The notes beneath the pieces were generated by a model. The model was given only the letters and a program-made list of their open reading frames with translations. It was not told the DNA's origin and ran no database searches. From Thermoplasmata archaeon (GTDB lineage Archaea > Thermoplasmatota > Thermoplasmata > Thermoplasmatales > Aciduliprofundaceae): 6,173 nt of DNA. This document shows positions 5,352 to 6,173 of the stretch, piece by piece (position 1 is the first letter of the stretch; every line of letters begins with the position of its first letter). The stretch is taken from assembly GCA_021163705.1 (NCBI GenBank), contig JAGGTO010000043.1, positions 1-6,173 of the forward strand, written 5' to 3'. The position numbers and the translations under genes are program-made.

Positions 5352-6173
5352 ATACTTAATATCCTCTCTTAAATTTGTTTTGGGCAAGTATCCAAGTTTC
5401 TTCGCTTTCTCTATGCTGGCATAGGATCTTCTTATATCTCCCTTCCTGGGTCTATCGTGGATTATCTCAATGCTTTTTTGGCTGAGCTCTTTTATTATCC
5501 TGGCAAGTTCATTTATGCTGGTTTCCTTCCCGGTGGCGCAATTGTATATACCTGTAGCCTCCTTCTCTATAACGAGTTTTATAAGCTGTACCACATCCTC
5601 TATATTCACAAAATCCCTTGTTTGCTCTCCATCTCCATGTATTATGAGAGGTAGCCCTTTCTTTGCCCTCTCAACAAATATTGAAATCACCCCCGAGTAG
5701 GGATTTTTGGGGTCCTGCCTCGGCGAGAAAATGTTGAAGGGCCTAACGCTTGCAACCTTAATTCCATAGAGTTTGTGGTAGAGCAAGGCGTATTTTTCTC
5801 CCGTTAGTTTACTCAACCCGTAGGGGCTCTCTGGCTCCGTGGGATGCTCCTCATCTATGGGTAAATATTTGGGCTCACCATATACAGCGGCGGAGGAAAT
5901 GTAGATGAAATGCTCCACATCATGTTTGCGGGCATACTCCAGAAGATTTATTGTACCCATTATATTGTTCTCTGCATCAAATTTTGGCACTTCCACACTT
6001 TTCACCACACTTACCTGTGCTGCTGCATGGATTATTGTACCTATTTCATAATCTTTAAGAATCTCCTCTGGATTCTTTCTCAGATCCCAAACAAGCTGTG
6101 TATATTGAGAAGCCTTCATATCCACTCCGATGCTCTCTGGTATATTTTCGATCAGGTAAGATCCGAGTTGCCC
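5340..6173 (-). CDS. NAD-dependent nucleotide-sugar epimerase/dehydratase or reductase (extended SDR), N-terminus cut by window end
   Basis: The frame is open to the last base: the visible product starts G-Q-L-G-S-Y-L, the end of the T-G-G-x-G-x-x-G NAD(P)-binding motif, so only about 8-12 residues are missing; the GTG at 6125 is not the start. In the 277 visible residues: acidic V-D-M after the second strand (17-19), HAAAQVSV (49-56), catalytic ISSAAVYG (92-99, Ser94), YGLSK (118-122, Tyr118 and Lys122), substrate segment RPFNIFSPRQ (144-153), HGDGEQTRDFVNIEDV (179-194) and YNCATGK (210-216). This is the GalE-like plan for converting an NDP-sugar such as UDP-glucose/UDP-galactose or their N-acetyl forms. 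The G-Q-L-G motif and short N-terminal half resemble dTDP-4-dehydrorhamnose reductase (RmlD), so 4-epimerase is likely but not certain. A role in cell-surface sugar supply is inferred from the neighbours. Confidence 0.88.
   Translation of the reverse strand, partial: GQLGSYLIENIPESIGVDMKASQYTQLVWDLRKNPEEILKDYEIGTIIHAAAQVSVVKSVEVPKFDAENNIMGTINLLEYARKHDVEHFIYISSAAVYGEPKYLPIDEEHPTEPESPYGLSKLTGEKYALLYHKLYGIKVASVRPFNIFSPRQDPKNPYSGVISIFVERAKKGLPLIIHGDGEQTRDFVNIEDVVQLIKLVIEKEATGIYNCATGKETSINELARIIKELSQKSIEIIHDRPRKGDIRRSYASIEKAKKLGYLPKTNLREDIKYYFF

Noticed and set aside
5457..5700. Plus-strand frames inside the epimerase gene
   Set aside because: No recognisable domain or start signals, and they lie over conserved catalytic segments of the epimerase on the other strand.
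6123..6125. GTG at 6125 as the start of the epimerase
   Set aside because: The upstream in-frame residues G-Q-L-G-S-Y-L form part of the NAD-binding motif, so translation must start beyond the window.

Overview
The window looks archaeal, most likely a euryarchaeon of the Thermoplasmata (an Aciduliprofundum/DHVE2-like thermophile is my best guess, from memory of that kind of gene content, not from a search). Reasons: moderate to low GC; heavy use of AGA/AGG arginine and ATA isoleucine codons; TATA-type promoters about 26 bases before start codons that lack a ribosome binding site (leaderless genes); poly-T termination signals instead of bacterial terminators; a Sulfolobus-like two-domain sugar-nucleotidyltransferase; and a surface beta-helix protein ending in a P-E/hydrophobic/basic tail of the archaeosortase type.

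Layout. Bases 1-1758 (+) hold the C-terminal 585 residues of a large parallel beta-helix surface protein whose start lies before the window. A poly-T stretch and a TATA box separate it from a leaderless gene (1812-3014, +) for a GlmU-like sugar-1-phosphate nucleotidylyltransferase/acetyltransferase. Its stop overlaps that of a convergent GNAT acetyltransferase (3011-3625, -). A short divergent promoter region follows, then a TauE/SafE-type membrane transporter (start 3663 or 3699, to 4439, +), which overlaps tail-to-tail with a BcrC-like PAP2 polyprenyl-diphosphatase (4431-4985, -). Next on the minus strand come an unrecognised 73-residue protein (5062-5283), with a strong ribosome binding site and a perfect inverted repeat at its promoter, and the C-terminal 277 residues of an extended SDR sugar-nucleotide epimerase/reductase (5340-6173, cut by the window end).

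How the genes may work together. Four products fit cell-envelope glycan work: nucleotide-sugar synthesis (GlmU-like), nucleotide-sugar conversion (epimerase), recycling of the polyprenyl carrier (PAP2), and a sequon-rich exported protein that could be a glycosylation target. This is inference from content: most genes appear to have their own promoters and they alternate in strand, so it is a neighbourhood and not an operon. The GNAT enzyme and the TauE-like transporter have no clear link to it. There is no mobile element, CRISPR array, tRNA or rRNA, and no gap between genes exceeds about 80 bases.
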